Source of the DNA: Pagrus major
Lineage: Eukaryota > Chordata > Actinopteri > Spariformes > Sparidae
DNA: 64,000 bases
NCBI RefSeq assembly: GCF_040436345.1
Contig: NC_133218.1
Location: 23,235,070 to 23,299,069, forward strand
Direction of reading: 5' to 3'
Shown here: positions 63,156-64,000 of the stretch, piece by piece
Numbering within the stretch: the stretch's first letter is position 1
Layout of the letters: every line of letters begins with the position of its first letter
Translations under genes and position numbers: made by a program
The notes under the pieces: model-generated
What the model saw: only the letters and a program-made list of their open reading frames with translations
Database searches by the model: none
What the model was told of the DNA's origin: nothing

Positions 63156-64000
63156 TCTTATTTCCCTGCCTGTTTCTCCGACAGGTCTTCATGCGTTGTA
63201 CGATATTAGTTATGACAAAACAAGGTGATTCACACTTTGTGCAGCATGCGTCTCGGTGTCAAAACATGAGTTGGTGCAACAAAGGACGCCTGTTCTTACA
63301 CGTACACCTCACCTTTGTCTTCTTCACCTTCACGTTTGAGAGGAAAAACACAAAAAAAACACTGTAACTGGATGAAACTATCAACTGTGGGTACTTGTTT
63401 GTCTCGTGTCTGCACAATGAGCCTCTTTGCTGTCTCAACCCACCTGAATCTGTCCCTTCTTTAAGAGCTGAAAGGAAAGAGATAGTTCATGTTGAGTTCA
63501 GAGTTGTCAGAGGCGGAGATGAGAACGTGCATTCATACACTGATCCAACAGTCAGCACAGTGCAGATCTCTTTATACCGGCGGGCTGCTGATAAGATCAG
63601 ATATAGAGACAGATTGCCCAAATCCATGAGCTAATACTGTAACCAGGAATGAGGTTTACCACCAAAACAGATCATGTCATCCACATAGCTTCTCCTTTTA
63701 TGGACGTCTTTGTTCTTTAAGTGGGGCACCAAGACACTGTGTTAGATGAAATACAGAAATATTCAAAAAGAGAAGAATAAACAGCTCATGAGTTAAAAAA
63801 AAAAAATTAAATCAGTTTGTTCTTTAGTCAGTTTGACAAACAATACAAACACAGCTGAGCAAATACGCTAGTGCCTCAATTTAGGGTATAAACATTGTTA
63901 AAAAGCTTAGATTCTTGAAAAGCAAACCATTTCAAGAAAGGAAAATGTCATTAAACAGCAATACAGAGTGACCTAAGAAGGCTGCCGACCTGTGAACTAT

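Larger units (their letters stand above)
61319..64000 (+). other. SWAP70 3' UTR and downstream sequence
   Basis: The 3' UTR probably runs from 61319 to about 62020. A hAT-like repeat occupies about 62438-63155. From 63155 to the end I see no supported gene: the short open frames there lack family resemblance and codon structure. Confidence 0.6.

Noticed and set aside
63395-63634. 79-aa plus-strand open frame near the right edge
   Set aside because: No recognisable domain, no splice context and no promoter or codon signal. Frames of this length occur by chance throughout the window.

Overview
This is an intron-rich vertebrate nuclear window, almost certainly from a ray-finned fish and probably a percomorph. 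The evidence is compact GT-AG introns, vertebrate orthologues with teleost-style substitutions, and typical fish repeats: Tc1 remnants with long inverted ends, a hAT-like remnant, short MITE-like elements and CA microsatellites. I see no bacterial, viral or CRISPR content.

Four protein-coding genes can be reconstructed exon by exon. (1) DENND5A, minus strand, 5' part only: exons 3, 2 and 1 at 2784-18115, about 302 residues; the rest lies beyond the left edge. (2) TMEM41B, minus strand, complete: 7 exons, 22599-28248, 283 aa. (3) IPO7 (importin-7), plus strand, complete: 25 exons, 31159-45797, 1040 aa. (4) SWAP70, plus strand, complete: 12 exons, 48814-61318, 588 aa. For every complete model the exon lengths sum to an open frame and all splice sites are GT-AG.

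Gene order and strands match the DENND5A-TMEM41B-IPO7-...-SWAP70 block of human 11p15. The difference is that ZNF143 and WEE1, which lie between IPO7 and SWAP70 in human, are not detectable in the 3 kb separating them here. TMEM41B and IPO7 are divergent, about 2.9 kb apart. The IPO7 promoter side carries close matches to ZNF143/Staf, YY1 and ETS sites within 40 bp. The TMEM41B side has a perfect cAMP-response element.

The genes do not form one pathway. DENND5A is a Rab exchange factor, TMEM41B an ER scramblase for autophagy and lipid mobilisation, IPO7 a nuclear import receptor, and SWAP70 a PIP3- and actin-binding Rac regulator.

The non-coding sequence is mostly introns and repeats. The most structured stretch is SWAP70 intron 1 (49356-51612), where two decayed Tc1 elements are fused end to end, each lacking its outer end at the junction; the first also contains a fold-back inverted duplication of transposase sequence. 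IPO7 intron 16 contains a possible H/ACA snoRNA, of interest because human IPO7 hosts SNORA23. I found no convincing new molecular system; the findings below are local structures worth checking.
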